A stretch of 64,000 nt of DNA from Clostridiales bacterium (lineage in GTDB: Bacteria > Bacillota > Clostridia > Oscillospirales > UBA644): assembly GCA_003343705.1 (NCBI GenBank), contig QAKR01000026.1:62001-126000 (forward strand), read 5' to 3'. The notes under the pieces are model-generated. The model saw only the letters and a list, made by a program, of their open reading frames with translations. It made no database searches and had not been told where the DNA came from. This document shows positions 7,780 to 18,582 of this stretch, piece by piece; the stretch's first letter is position 1, and every line of letters begins with the position of its first letter. A program made the translations under genes and the position numbers.

Positions 7780-9353
7780 TTTATTATACTTTCCTCCCAC
7801 ATTGAAGGTGTTTTAATATTCATAATTTTTGTAACAGTGGCTGCAACATTTGCAAGCCCGAAAACACCGTCTTTAATTTCTTGTTTTTCAGCTTTGTCAA
7901 CAACTATAAACGGAACAGGGTTGAGTGTATGAGCTGTTTTAGGCTTAATAGGTTTACCTTCTTTTGCCTTTTCGTACATTTCATCTGCATTACCGTGGTC
8001 TGCAGTAATTAAAAGTACATAATCATCCTTATCTTCAAGCGCTTTTAATACACGAGCAAGACACAGATCAACTGCCTCAACTGCAATAACTGCTGCCTGG
8101 AAATTCCCTGTATGACCGACCATGTCGCCATTGGGATAATTAGCTCGGATAAATCCGTATTCATTGCTTTTTATTGCTTCTATTATTTTATCCGTAACTT
8201 CAGCGGCTTTCATCCAGGGGCGTTGTTCGAATGGAACAACATCAGATAGAACTTCTTCAAATATTTCGAGCTGATCCGATGTTTTTTCACTTCTGTTGCC
8301 ATTCCAGAAATACGTTACATGGCCGTACTTTTGTGTTTCGGAAACAGCATATTGTTTTACCCCTGATTTTACGAGAGTTTCGGAAAGAGTGTTTTCAATA
8401 TGCGGTGGAGAAACAAGATATTTATGGGGAATTTTAAGATCTCCGTCGTATTGGAGCATTCCGGCATATACAACCTTGGGATGTCTTTTTCTGTCGAATG
8501 CAGTGAATGTTTCATCGTCGAAAGCACGGCTTATTTCAAGCGCACGGTCGCCTCTGAAATTGAAAAGAATGAAGCTATCGCCGTCTTCTACCGTTCCGCA
8601 GGGCTTTCCATTCTCACCTATTACGAATGACGGTAAATCTTGGTCAATAACGCCGGTTTCATTTCTAAGTGTTTCAACTGCTTCTTTTGCAGAAGGGAAT
8701 ATCCTCCCTTCTCCTAATACGTGAGTTTTCCAACCCAGTTCAACCATAGGCCAGTTTGCTTCGTATCTGTCCATAGTTATTTGCATTCTTCCTCCGCCGG
8801 AAGCAATTTTTATATCAAAGTCATTGCCTACAAGAGCGGAGATTTCTCCTTCCAGTGCATCAACATATTGCATTGCACTTGTTGCAGGAACATCGCGGCC
8901 GTCGAGTAAAATATGAATACGGCATTTTTTAACACCGTCAGCTTTTGCAGCTTTCATCATAGCAAAAAGGTGATTAATATTTGAGTGAACATTTCCGTCG
9001 CTCAAAAGTCCAAGAAAATGAAGGGTGCTGTTATTGTTTTTACAGTTCCCTGTAAGCTCTTGCCATGTTTCGCTTTTAAACATAGCCCCTGTTTCAATAC
9101 TTTCATTTACAAGCTTTGCACCCTGAGAGTAAACCTGTCCGCAACCTAAGGCATTGTGGCCAACTTCGCTGTTGCCCATATCTTCGTCTGAAGGAAGACC
9201 TACTGCAGTGCCGTGTGCCTTTATAAACGTATTCGGATAATTATCCATAAGCATATCAAGGGTAGGTGTGCGAGCTGCTTTTACTGCATTACCGTATTCA
9301 GACGTGTTTTGTCCGATACCGTCCATAACAATTAAAACTACTTTTTTATCCAT
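7776..9353 (-). CDS. gpmI: 2,3-bisphosphoglycerate-independent phosphoglycerate mutase
   Basis: A 525-residue cytosolic glycolytic enzyme that interconverts 3- and 2-phosphoglycerate using two Mn2+ ions and a phosphoserine. Family blocks are clear: VLIVMDGIGQN at the N-terminus, DEDMGNSEVGHNALG around the catalytic serine (near residue 62), HGNAD near 450 and H-T-x-N-P-V-P-F near 480. Length matches the family (about 510). It begins 24 bp after icd and its stop overlaps the next gene, so it is an internal gene of an operon. It is the only phosphoglycerate mutase in the window. Confidence 0.95.
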   Translation of the reverse strand: MDKKVVLIVMDGIGQNTSEYGNAVKAARTPTLDMLMDNYPNTFIKAHGTAVGLPSDEDMGNSEVGHNALGCGQVYSQGAKLVNESIETGAMFKSETWQELTGNCKNNNSTLHFLGLLSDGNVHSNINHLFAMMKAAKADGVKKCRIHILLDGRDVPATSAMQYVDALEGEISALVGNDFDIKIASGGGRMQITMDRYEANWPMVELGWKTHVLGEGRIFPSAKEAVETLRNETGVIDQDLPSFVIGENGKPCGTVEDGDSFILFNFRGDRALEISRAFDDETFTAFDRKRHPKVVYAGMLQYDGDLKIPHKYLVSPPHIENTLSETLVKSGVKQYAVSETQKYGHVTYFWNGNRSEKTSDQLEIFEEVLSDVVPFEQRPWMKAAEVTDKIIEAIKSNEYGFIRANYPNGDMVGHTGNFQAAVIAVEAVDLCLARVLKALEDKDDYVLLITADHGNADEMYEKAKEGKPIKPKTAHTLNPVPFIVVDKAEKQEIKDGVFGLANVAATVTKIMNIKTPSMWEESIIK

Positions 9354-9377
9354 TTTTTATTGAAGTCCTTTCGGTTG

Positions 9378-10580
9378 TTAGAAATCTATTCTGTCTCTTA
9401 TTGCAAGAAGCAGTTCTTCTGCATTAACTAGCTTTTTATTTTCGATTGTTGAAAGTGCGGCAAGGCTCTTTGTCATAATACCATCTTCAATAGTTTTTAT
9501 AGAAGCAGCTTCAAGAGCTTTTGCAAAACGTACAAGTTCTGGAATATTATCAAGCTCACCACGTTTTGCAAGTGCGCCTGTCCATGCAAAAATTGTTGCA
9601 ATTGAGCTGGTTGGTGTCTTTTTGCCTTCAAGATGCTGATAATAATGACGTTGAACAGTGCCGTGAGCGGCTTCATATTCAAAATATCCGTCTGGTGAAA
9701 CTAGAACGGATGTCATCATTGCAAGGTCTCCAAAAGCAGTTGCGATCATGTCGGACATAACGTCTCCGTCATAATTTTTACACGCCCATATAAATCCACC
9801 TTTGGAACGAATAACTCGAGAAACAGCATCGTCGATAAGTGTGTAAAAATATTCAATACCCGCTTCTTCAAACTTCGCTTTATATTCATTTTCGTAGATT
9901 TCAGCAAAAATATCCTTAAAACGATGATCATATTTTTTTGATATTGTATCCTTAGTTGAAAACCATATATCCTCTTTTTTATCTAGAGCAAAATTAAAAC
10001 AGGAACGAGCAAAACTTTCTATACTTTTATCAATATTGTGCATTCCCATAATAATGCCGTCAGTGTCAAAATCATGGATAAGTGAACGTGTTTCTTTACC
10101 GTCTTTGTCTGTTACGATAAGTTCGGCTTTGGAACCGCCTTTTACCTGCATTTCGGTATTTTTATATACATCTCCGTAAGCGTGACGTGCGATTGTTATC
10201 GGGCTTTTCCAAGTAGGTACGAAGGGAGTTATTCCTTTTACGAGAATAGGCGCACGGAAAACCGTTCCGTCAAGAATTGCTCTTATTGTTCCGTTAGGGC
10301 TTTTCCACATTTCGGTAAGACTATATTCTTTTACACGGTCAGCATTAGGGGTTATAGTTGCACACTTTACTGCAACTCCGTATTTTTTTGTTGCTTCCGC
10401 ACTGTCTTTTGTAACTTGATCCTTTGTTTTTTCACGATTTTCAAGACCGAGGTTGTAATATTCGGTTTTTAAATCAACATACGGCAAGATAAGATATTCT
10501 TTAATCCATTGCCATAATATCCTTGTCATTTCGTCGCCGTCCATCTCGACGAGCGGTGTTTTCATCTTTATTTTTTCCAT
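9378..10580 (-). CDS. icd: NADP-dependent isocitrate dehydrogenase
   Basis: A 400-residue cytosolic enzyme that oxidises isocitrate to 2-oxoglutarate, producing NADPH and CO2. The beginning ([13 protein letters not shown]) and the blocks [25 protein letters not shown] and [14 protein letters not shown] are those of the homodimeric subfamily II enzymes shared with eukaryotes, not the E. coli type. The chosen ATG 10580 is preceded by GGAGG with 7-nt spacing; an in-frame codon at 10598 lies upstream of that site. It is the first gene of the unit icd-gpmI-hydrolases and has its own promoter at 10620-10648. The enzyme would feed glutamate synthesis in an anaerobe. Confidence 0.94.
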   Translation of the reverse strand: MEKIKMKTPLVEMDGDEMTRILWQWIKEYLILPYVDLKTEYYNLGLENREKTKDQVTKDSAEATKKYGVAVKCATITPNADRVKEYSLTEMWKSPNGTIRAILDGTVFRAPILVKGITPFVPTWKSPITIARHAYGDVYKNTEMQVKGGSKAELIVTDKDGKETRSLIHDFDTDGIIMGMHNIDKSIESFARSCFNFALDKKEDIWFSTKDTISKKYDHRFKDIFAEIYENEYKAKFEEAGIEYFYTLIDDAVSRVIRSKGGFIWACKNYDGDVMSDMIATAFGDLAMMTSVLVSPDGYFEYEAAHGTVQRHYYQHLEGKKTPTSSIATIFAWTGALAKRGELDNIPELVRFAKALEAASIKTIEDGIMTKSLAALSTIENKKLVNAEELLLAIRDRIDF

Positions 10581-10619
10581 TTTTGTTCCTCCGTCCAATT
10601 CTTGTTAATATACTTATTA

Positions 10620-10648
10620 AGTATATCATAAAGGAAAATAAATGTAAA
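10620..10648 (-). promoter_or_regulatory. promoter for the icd-gpmI operon
   Basis: On the minus strand TTTACA (10643-10648) and TATACT (10620-10625) are spaced by 17 bp. The -10 is embedded in a perfect 7-bp-arm dyad, TATACTT-ATT-AAGTATA, at 10609-10625. This may be an operator or a start-site hairpin. Confidence 0.65.
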
Positions 10649-10666
10649 CCTTTTAATAGTAAATTT

Positions 10667-12667
<2,001 letters not shown>

Positions 12668-13336
12668 TTATTTTTCTTGATTTGTGCTGCTTGAAAAAAC
12701 CCCTAAATTTGCATAAACAGACGGAATGTCCCCCACAATAACCGTTTCGGCTATGATAAATTCGCTTTCATAAGATGCTCTTGCCATTTCGGTGGGTAAA
12801 ACAAGGTCCGCTTCAACTATAGCTTTAAGCATTATTCTATGCAATGTCTGGTTTATTCCTGCAGGAATAAACTCCTGTCTGACAGTGACGAATACGTTGC
12901 CCACAGGAACGATTTTTATAGGTATTTTAGGCCCCTTACCGGAAAATATTTCAGTATCCATCAAACTTCCTATGGGAATATAAACATTTTCGTTTTCCAT
13001 TAAATTTGAATCTTGTAAAAGCTCCACTGCAATATTTGCTTTTAATCTGTTTATGAGTATAGAGTTTGTTTTAACAGCCGAAACAAACCCTTCGGAAGTT
13101 TTTTCAAGGGTTATTATATCGTCGTATGTTATGTTTTCTTTTTCAAGCTCGGTTAAAACGGTTTTATTAATAATGTCTGTTGCAAAGTCTTCTACTCTTG
13201 AAGAAGCCATAATTTTTATGATGGGACGCATTTTGATATTATAGTAACACATTATAAAAATGAGCATGAAAAATAAACTTACTGTAGTAAGTAGAAGTTT
13301 CCCTTTTAGTGAGAGCCGTCTTTTCCGCATAATCAT
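12668..13336 (-). CDS. yunB: sporulation protein YunB
   Basis: About 222 residues with one N-terminal membrane helix (about residues 14-34) and a large extracytoplasmic domain. The middle contains PIGSLMDTEIFSGKGPKIPIK and the end VVGDIPSVYANLG, both characteristic of YunB, a mother-cell protein needed for full spore formation in Bacillus. This is the clearest evidence that the organism is an endospore former. Start choice is uncertain: TTG 13342, GTG 13339, ATG 13336 and ATG 13330 are all in frame, and the ribosome-binding site is weak. It is flanked by a DUF6873-like gene and ligA on the same strand. Confidence 0.88.
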   Translation of the reverse strand: MIMRKRRLSLKGKLLLTTVSLFFMLIFIMCYYNIKMRPIIKIMASSRVEDFATDIINKTVLTELEKENITYDDIITLEKTSEGFVSAVKTNSILINRLKANIAVELLQDSNLMENENVYIPIGSLMDTEIFSGKGPKIPIKIVPVGNVFVTVRQEFIPAGINQTLHRIMLKAIVEADLVLPTEMARASYESEFIIAETVIVGDIPSVYANLGVFSSSTNQEK

Positions 13337-13355
13337 CACCAATATAGTATATGAT

Positions 13356-14033
13356 TTATACGGGATTTATGCTCCCATAATCGTAAAGAGGCACATTTTT
13401 TATATATATAATTTCTTTTTCAGCAAAACTTTTTATTTTAAAATAATCCTCATGGACGGATATGTCCCCGGTGAAAAAAAGCGAATTCCCCGAAGAAAAC
13501 GAAGCTCCTCCTAAAAATCCATTTTTATATCCTTGTAAAAAAACGCCGTCGTTGACAACTTTTAATACTTCAATACCTTGTTCTTTTGCGGCAAGAGCAA
13601 TGCCGTTATCCGCCGTTATTATTTTATTATCGGAAACTACAACTGTGCTGCATTTTGTATAGCCTTGCGAAACTGAAACTATTTTATATCCGCGTAGTTG
13701 AGCTTGCATTAAAAGTGTTTTGTCAGTATGTTTCTCATTGCAGAAAAGGCATCCGCTTGCAATAAAACAATTGTATAAAATATCGTTTGGATATGGGCTT
13801 TGAGGATCTTGACCGAATAAAACAGTATAGTCCTGTAGAAGTTTTTTGTAAAATTCATAACAAAAAGGTGCACAGACGGCAGTTTTATCAGGGAATATAA
13901 AAATCTGTAAGTCTATGTGGGATGATACAGGGTTTTCTAGCTCTCTATTCTCTGGGATAAAAACACAGTCAAAGTATTTTTGTAAAAATAAAAGAACTTG
14001 TTTATCAATGCTTTTTTGTACAAAAAGACGCAT
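13356..14033 (-). CDS. DUF6873-like protein, possible GME-fold
   Basis: A 225-residue soluble protein without known catalytic assignment. The segment VSQGYTKCSTVVVSDNKIITADNGIALAAKEQGIEVLKV, read here in short pieces as QGYTKCS, DNKIITADNGIA and GFLGGAS, resembles the uncharacterised DUF6873 family, which is thought to adopt the fold of guanidino-group-modifying enzymes. It contains cysteines in GCLFCNEKH and in KCST. It has its own promoter at 14051-14079 and an AAGGGG ribosome-binding site, and lies 20 bp upstream of yunB. I assign the family from memory of its motifs, with moderate confidence, and propose no function. Confidence 0.6.
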   Translation of the reverse strand: MRLFVQKSIDKQVLLFLQKYFDCVFIPENRELENPVSSHIDLQIFIFPDKTAVCAPFCYEFYKKLLQDYTVLFGQDPQSPYPNDILYNCFIASGCLFCNEKHTDKTLLMQAQLRGYKIVSVSQGYTKCSTVVVSDNKIITADNGIALAAKEQGIEVLKVVNDGVFLQGYKNGFLGGASFSSGNSLFFTGDISVHEDYFKIKSFAEKEIIYIKNVPLYDYGSINPV

Positions 14034-14050
14034 TTTTTCACCCCTTTAAC

Positions 14051-14079
14051 ATTATAACCCATTTTTTAAAAAAAGTCTA
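14051..14079 (-). promoter_or_regulatory. promoter for the DUF6873-yunB-ligA unit
   Basis: On the minus strand TAGACT (14074-14079) and TATAAT (14051-14056) are spaced by 17 bp, placed 18 bp before the start codon at 14033. Confidence 0.6.
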
Positions 14080-14133
14080 TACCTTTGCATAAAAACTGTT
14101 TTATAAAGTTTAATATATCTGATTTTTTATGTA

Positions 14134-14162
14134 TTGAAATTTCATATAGGATATGGTATAAT
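14134..14162 (+). promoter_or_regulatory. promoter for the 14208 gene cluster
   Basis: TTGAAA at 14134-14139 and TATAAT at 14157-14162 with a 17-bp spacer. It is divergent from the promoter at 14051-14079. Confidence 0.75.
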
Positions 14163-14207
14163 GAACTGAAATAATAGGATAAATTTGTATTAATACGGAG
14201 AGTTATT

Positions 14208-15290
14208 ATGAAAAATCTTGAAAAATGGAGAAAAAAAGAAATCGGGTACATTACTCTATGCGCAGTGTTGTTGGTAATGCCGATTATCTTTTTAATTTTA
14301 CTTAATACCTTATTTACAGGTGTGCTTAATCAAAATAACACAAGTTTAATTGCGATTGTTTGTATGATAGTTTTCTGGGGAGTTGCTTTATTTGTAGCGA
14401 AAAAACATTTTTACAATATGGTTGTTGTTGATGCTATGTCTAAAAATGAGAAGCGTTTACGCACTGACAGAAGGTTTTATCCTTCAAATCGTAAAACTGT
14501 TTCACCTGAAGTTTTATATGCAGATCTTTCGGCTTTAGGCTTTTCTGTAAGTGATGAAAAACCCAAACTTGCAAAAAAAGGAATAACAGGGATATGGATT
14601 GTTGAAGACTGCCAGGATTATAAAGAATTTCTAACAGCAAAAAAGCAAGAACTTGATAAAAGTTATAGCGAAAAAAAACACCTCTCATATGCTGCATGTT
14701 TTTTATGTGAAAGTGTAGGAGCAGAAGAGATCGACCTTTCTCGAGATGTTGTTTTATTGAATGCCGGGTGTATTGTTCCTGTGTTTTACGATATGACTGA
14801 GAAAATAGCATATTTTATGGGTGGTGATGCCGGAAGAAATTCTGATGAATCCCCGATTCAGCGTATAATTCGCGACATTATAATTGACCACCCGGAGCCT
14901 TTTGCAGAAAAAACAGAATCGGATAAAACAGATGAAGAAATAAAGTTTGACGAGCTTAATCTAGATGAGATTTTCAGCCAGGTGGATAAATCCCTTGCTT
15001 CCGATCGTGATTACGTTGAGAAGATGAGTGAGGGAGACATTAAGCTTGAATTCGACGGTAACTCAGGAACGATATTCTATAAAAAAGACGGAAAAGGTAT
15101 ATCTCATATTTTTAGAGTTGACACAGAAAATAATAAAAATCTTATAATAGAATCGCTAGAAATTGCTTGTTTTTGCTCGCCTAAAGCTGCTCCTGTAAAA
15201 GGGAAAAAACTTTATGAGTTTAAAGAAAATTTAGAAAAATATTTATCAGACAAAGGATATATTTTTTCTTATTCAGGTGAAAGAAAATGA
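14208..15290 (+). CDS. uncharacterised membrane protein with two N-terminal helices
   Basis: A 360-residue protein I do not recognise. Two hydrophobic helices (about residues 14-38 and 44-64) are followed by about 290 hydrophilic, probably cytoplasmic residues rich in Lys, Asp and Glu, with no obvious catalytic motif. The start has GGAGAG 6 nt upstream. Its TGA overlaps the ATG of the following zinc-ribbon gene (ATGA), so the two products are probably made together and may work together. Composition and codon use look like the surrounding genes. Confidence 0.7.
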   Translation: MKNLEKWRKKEIGYITLCAVLLVMPIIFLILLNTLFTGVLNQNNTSLIAIVCMIVFWGVALFVAKKHFYNMVVVDAMSKNEKRLRTDRRFYPSNRKTVSPEVLYADLSALGFSVSDEKPKLAKKGITGIWIVEDCQDYKEFLTAKKQELDKSYSEKKHLSYAACFLCESVGAEEIDLSRDVVLLNAGCIVPVFYDMTEKIAYFMGGDAGRNSDESPIQRIIRDIIIDHPEPFAEKTESDKTDEEIKFDELNLDEIFSQVDKSLASDRDYVEKMSEGDIKLEFDGNSGTIFYKKDGKGISHIFRVDTENNKNLIIESLEIACFCSPKAAPVKGKKLYEFKENLEKYLSDKGYIFSYSGERK

Positions 15291-15541
15291 TGTTTTGCCC
15301 GGCTTGCGGACGGCTTATGACTCAAACAGACTTCGGTTACCAATGTTTTTGCGGAGCATTCGCAGATAAAAACGGTAATCAGATTGATCTTGCAGAAATG
15401 CGACTTAGAGAGAAAAATAGTGAAAAGCTTAGAAAACGTAAAAAGTATCGTTTTAAATATGAAAATTTAGGCGATGATGAAGATGAGTCTAAGCGAAAAT
15501 GCAAATTTCCTTATAGTGAAGAAGATATAAAGTGGCTTTAA
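15287..15541 (+). CDS. small zinc-ribbon protein
   Basis: An 84-residue protein. C-P-A-C near residue 4 and C-F-C near residue 20 form a compact zinc-ribbon-like N-terminus, followed by a strongly basic stretch with KRKKYRFKY and an acidic DDEDE patch. Such small ribbons often bind nucleic acid or a protein partner, but the function here is unknown. It is translationally coupled to the membrane protein upstream by ATGA and is followed 31 bp later by the alpha-galactosidase gene. Confidence 0.68.
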   Translation: MMFCPACGRLMTQTDFGYQCFCGAFADKNGNQIDLAEMRLREKNSEKLRKRKKYRFKYENLGDDEDESKRKCKFPYSEEDIKWL

Positions 15542-15571
15542 AATAATTATTTATAAATTAAAGGGGTTACT

Positions 15572-17593
15572 ATGAATTTACATTTTGTATTACAATCTAA
15601 CGAAGACGTAAACGAGGTTATATTACCAATTTCAGATATTTGTAAAAAATTTACTCTTTCAGATATTTGTTTTACTGTTGAAAAAACAGAAATATGCGAT
15701 GAATATGAGATATCTTTTATACCTGAAAAAGATATAGCTCTTACCGATTTTTATATTCTTTTCAATCTTGAAGACAATGCTTTAGTTCCAGAAAAAACTT
15801 ATTATTATCAGTCTGGAATAAGTACAAACTCTTTCGCAAGAATTATCCGTGCAGATAACAAAGAACCCGGGCTGGGTTCCGGAAGAGATATTTTTATGCT
15901 TAAAAGTGAAGATTACACTTTTAATACTGCCTTTACTACTTTTAATCGTTTTTATACTTCCTTCATGTTTGAGAACGGGCAAATGAAAGCAAATTGGTCT
16001 CTTGAAGGTAAGAAAGTGAACAAAGGTGAAAAATACGTGCTTGAGAGGATTATTCTTAACGAAGGTAAAGAGGCTCTTGAGTTTTTTGAAGAATATACAG
16101 ATCTTTTACATAACAGACTAAAAATAAATATACAAAAACCTGTTCCATGTGGTTGGTCTTCCTGGTCCTGTTATGCAAACGGTATAAGTGAAGAAAAAAT
16201 TCTTGATAATGCTCGCGTAATAGCTGATGAATTTTCAGAACGTGGCGCGAATTTGATTCAAATAGATGATGGTTGGCAAAATTCCACATCTTTTGATATC
16301 ATTTGGGATTCCCACCCACAAACATTTCCTTCCGGTATGCGTGATTTATGTGAAAAGCTTAAAAAAATGGGTCTTTCGCTAGGGCTTTGGATGAGCGCGG
16401 GCCTTATGAGCGGGAATATAGAAAATTTTAAAAAATATTATGATCATATTAATAAAGCAGATGGTGAACCCAAAACAAGTTTTTCTAATGTTTTCCCTCT
16501 TGATCTTTCAGATGACTTTGTAATTGAAAAAACGAAAGAAGCTTTCATCCGCAGTAAAGAAGAGTATGGGTCTGAATATTTTAAAATCGACTTTTTAATA
16601 AATACTATATGCCGTATGGGTGATTACGAAAAACCTGTATTTTATAATGGAGATTATAGCGTTGCTGTATATAAAAAGTTTATACAAGCTATCAGGGATG
16701 CTGTAGGTGAGGATGTATTTTTACTTGCTTGTGGTTCTCCAATCGGGGAAAGTGCAGGGATTTTTGATGCGATACGTGTATCCCCTGATATTGTTTGGGG
16801 TGGAGCCGGTAATCCTGGGCACCCAGGCGGCTGGAATATTCTTAAGCTTGATGCGCAAAACGCAGTTTACAGAAGCCCGTATCATGAAAAGGTGTTTATA
16901 AACGACCCGGATGCTCTTTTAACCCGTGAATATGGTTGGGGTGATGACGGCTTGCATTTGACAGAAGAAGAAGCTTTAACATGGGCAACCGTAGTAGCAT
17001 TTAGTGGCGGGCATATTTTAATTAATGATATTATGTTTAAACTTCCTCAAGAGCGTAAAAATATATTTAAAAATATAATACCCCCTTACGGTAAAGCTGC
17101 TCGCCCTGTAGACTTTTTTGAATATCCATATTCTACGCATTCTATTATCCCCGTTGATAAAAAAAGCACAGATACAATGCTTCACGCTGTTTATAACTGG
17201 CAAGACGATGTTTCTGTTGATAAAGTTGTATGTTTTGAAGGAAAATCTGTTATAATAGACTGCCACAGCTTGCAAATTATAGGTGGATATGAAAACGAGT
17301 TTGTTTGTCAAAACATAAAGCCGCATAACTGTCGTGCTATTTGTGTTAAGGCTTTAAAAAATCATCCGTTCTTTGTATATTGCGACGAGAATATTTATCT
17401 TGGGTCAGGTAGTGTAAGTGATAAGTACGAAGAGGGTGTTTTAAATATAACATCAACAGCTTACGATAGTTCTAATATCTATGTATTTATTCCAAACGGT
17501 GATACAAGTGTAGTTTTCCTTAACGGAAAAAAAGCAAATATAGAAAGAACAAACACAGCTTTATTTAATGGTATAATTTGTAAAATATTTTGA
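15572..17593 (+). CDS. alpha-galactosidase-like glycoside hydrolase (GH36 type)
   Basis: A 673-residue enzyme expected to release alpha-linked galactose from oligosaccharides such as raffinose or melibiose. An N-terminal beta-sandwich (about 1-180) precedes a TIM barrel that starts at CGWSSW. The barrel has IQIDDGWQ near residue 228 and a candidate nucleophile aspartate in YFKIDFL (D340). The candidate acid/base aspartate is in RVSPDIVW (D406). A beta-sandwich follows. No signal peptide is seen, so the enzyme is cytoplasmic and acts on imported sugars. An AAAGGGG site precedes the ATG. The exact linkage cannot be read from the sequence. Confidence 0.82.
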   Translation: MNLHFVLQSNEDVNEVILPISDICKKFTLSDICFTVEKTEICDEYEISFIPEKDIALTDFYILFNLEDNALVPEKTYYYQSGISTNSFARIIRADNKEPGLGSGRDIFMLKSEDYTFNTAFTTFNRFYTSFMFENGQMKANWSLEGKKVNKGEKYVLERIILNEGKEALEFFEEYTDLLHNRLKINIQKPVPCGWSSWSCYANGISEEKILDNARVIADEFSERGANLIQIDDGWQNSTSFDIIWDSHPQTFPSGMRDLCEKLKKMGLSLGLWMSAGLMSGNIENFKKYYDHINKADGEPKTSFSNVFPLDLSDDFVIEKTKEAFIRSKEEYGSEYFKIDFLINTICRMGDYEKPVFYNGDYSVAVYKKFIQAIRDAVGEDVFLLACGSPIGESAGIFDAIRVSPDIVWGGAGNPGHPGGWNILKLDAQNAVYRSPYHEKVFINDPDALLTREYGWGDDGLHLTEEEALTWATVVAFSGGHILINDIMFKLPQERKNIFKNIIPPYGKAARPVDFFEYPYSTHSIIPVDKKSTDTMLHAVYNWQDDVSVDKVVCFEGKSVIIDCHSLQIIGGYENEFVCQNIKPHNCRAICVKALKNHPFFVYCDENIYLGSGSVSDKYEEGVLNITSTAYDSSNIYVFIPNGDTSVVFLNGKKANIERTNTALFNGIICKIF

Positions 17594-17613
17594 TAACATT
17601 ATGTAAAAAAGTA

Positions 17614-17642
17614 TTGACATTTAATTTTATTTATGTTATAAT
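17614..17642 (+). promoter_or_regulatory. consensus sigma-A promoter
   Basis: TTGACA at 17614-17619 and TATAAT at 17637-17642, spacer 17 bp: a perfect match to consensus, just after the alpha-galactosidase stop. It drives the cytidylate-kinase-like gene. Confidence 0.88.
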
Positions 17643-17727
17643 GAACTAAAATATAGAAGCTAAATTAAAAACAATAATTGATCTACATTTATAATATGGC
17701 AGCATAAAAATAAGAGGGATGACATTT

Positions 17728-18360
17728 ATGTCAACAAATAAATACACAGTTACAATAGGAAGACAATATGGAAGCGGCGGACGCCTTATAGGCAAGGCTC
17801 TTTCACAATCTTTAGGGATAGAATTTTACGACAAGGATCTTATAACTCTTGCCGCAAAAAAGCATGGTATGAATGAAAAAATATTTGAAAGCGTAGACGA
17901 GCGTCCTACAAACAGTCTTCTGTATTCTCTTGCAATGGGTGCATACGGGATTGACGGAAGCTATTCATACTGGGGCGACGTTTCTATGCCATTAAATGAT
18001 AAGGTTTTTCAAATACAAGCAGATTTAATACTTGAGCTTTCCGAACAACAATCTTGCGTTATTGTCGGGCGCTGCGCTGATTATGTTTTGCGAGATAGGG
18101 ATAATGTTATAAACATTTATCTTTATGCAGATTTTGATTACAGAGTAAACCGGGCTATAGCAGAATACAATATTCCTTCTGATAAAGCTGCGGATATGGT
18201 TAAAAAAACTGATAAAAAGCGTGCAAGTTATTATAACTTTCACACAAATAAATCTTGGGGCGATCTTGATAATTACAGTATTGCTCTTAACACGGGTCTG
18301 TTGGGTGAAGAAAAGGCTGTAAAGATTCTTAAAGAGTATATTGAGATGCGGCTCAAATAA
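17728..18360 (+). CDS. cytidylate kinase-like family protein
   Basis: About 210 residues with an N-terminal P-loop variant, GRQYGSGGRLIG, followed by FYDKDLI. This pattern defines the cytidylate-kinase-like family common in Firmicutes, which is distinct from the housekeeping Cmk. A conserved CVIVGRCADYVLRD block lies near residue 110. It probably phosphorylates a nucleotide or small molecule; the substrate is unknown. ATG 17719 directly abuts the GAGGG site, so ATG 17728 with 9-nt spacing is the better start. It is transcribed alone from the strong promoter upstream. Confidence 0.83.
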   Translation: MSTNKYTVTIGRQYGSGGRLIGKALSQSLGIEFYDKDLITLAAKKHGMNEKIFESVDERPTNSLLYSLAMGAYGIDGSYSYWGDVSMPLNDKVFQIQADLILELSEQQSCVIVGRCADYVLRDRDNVINIYLYADFDYRVNRAIAEYNIPSDKAADMVKKTDKKRASYYNFHTNKSWGDLDNYSIALNTGLLGEEKAVKILKEYIEMRLK

Positions 18361-18394
18361 AAATTAAGTAGTTTTTTCATTTTCTCCTCTTTTT

Positions 18395-18434
18395 AAACGG
18401 AGATATCTTTCTTAGTTGAAAGGTATCTCTGTTT
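18395..18434 (+). other. hairpin in the 18361-18582 intergenic region
   Basis: An imperfect 17-bp stem (18395-18411 with 18418-18434) lies after the kinase-like gene. It lacks a downstream T-run, so it may be a 3'-end stabilising or processing structure rather than a true terminator. Nothing else stands out in the 222-bp gap. Confidence 0.45.
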
Positions 18435-18582
18435 AGCAATAATGAAATTATTAAACTTGATTAATACTGTTTTGGTTGTAGAAATTAATATGACGATATT
18501 ATAAAAATAAAAATTTATATAACAATTAATTTTATCGAGCTTTCTCTAAAGCTCTTGATATTAATTTATAAATAGGAGTTTT

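Noticed and set aside
8296..8724. A 142-residue plus-strand open frame opposite gpmI
   Set aside because: gpmI is unambiguous on the minus strand and the antisense product is cysteine- and serine-rich without family resemblance.
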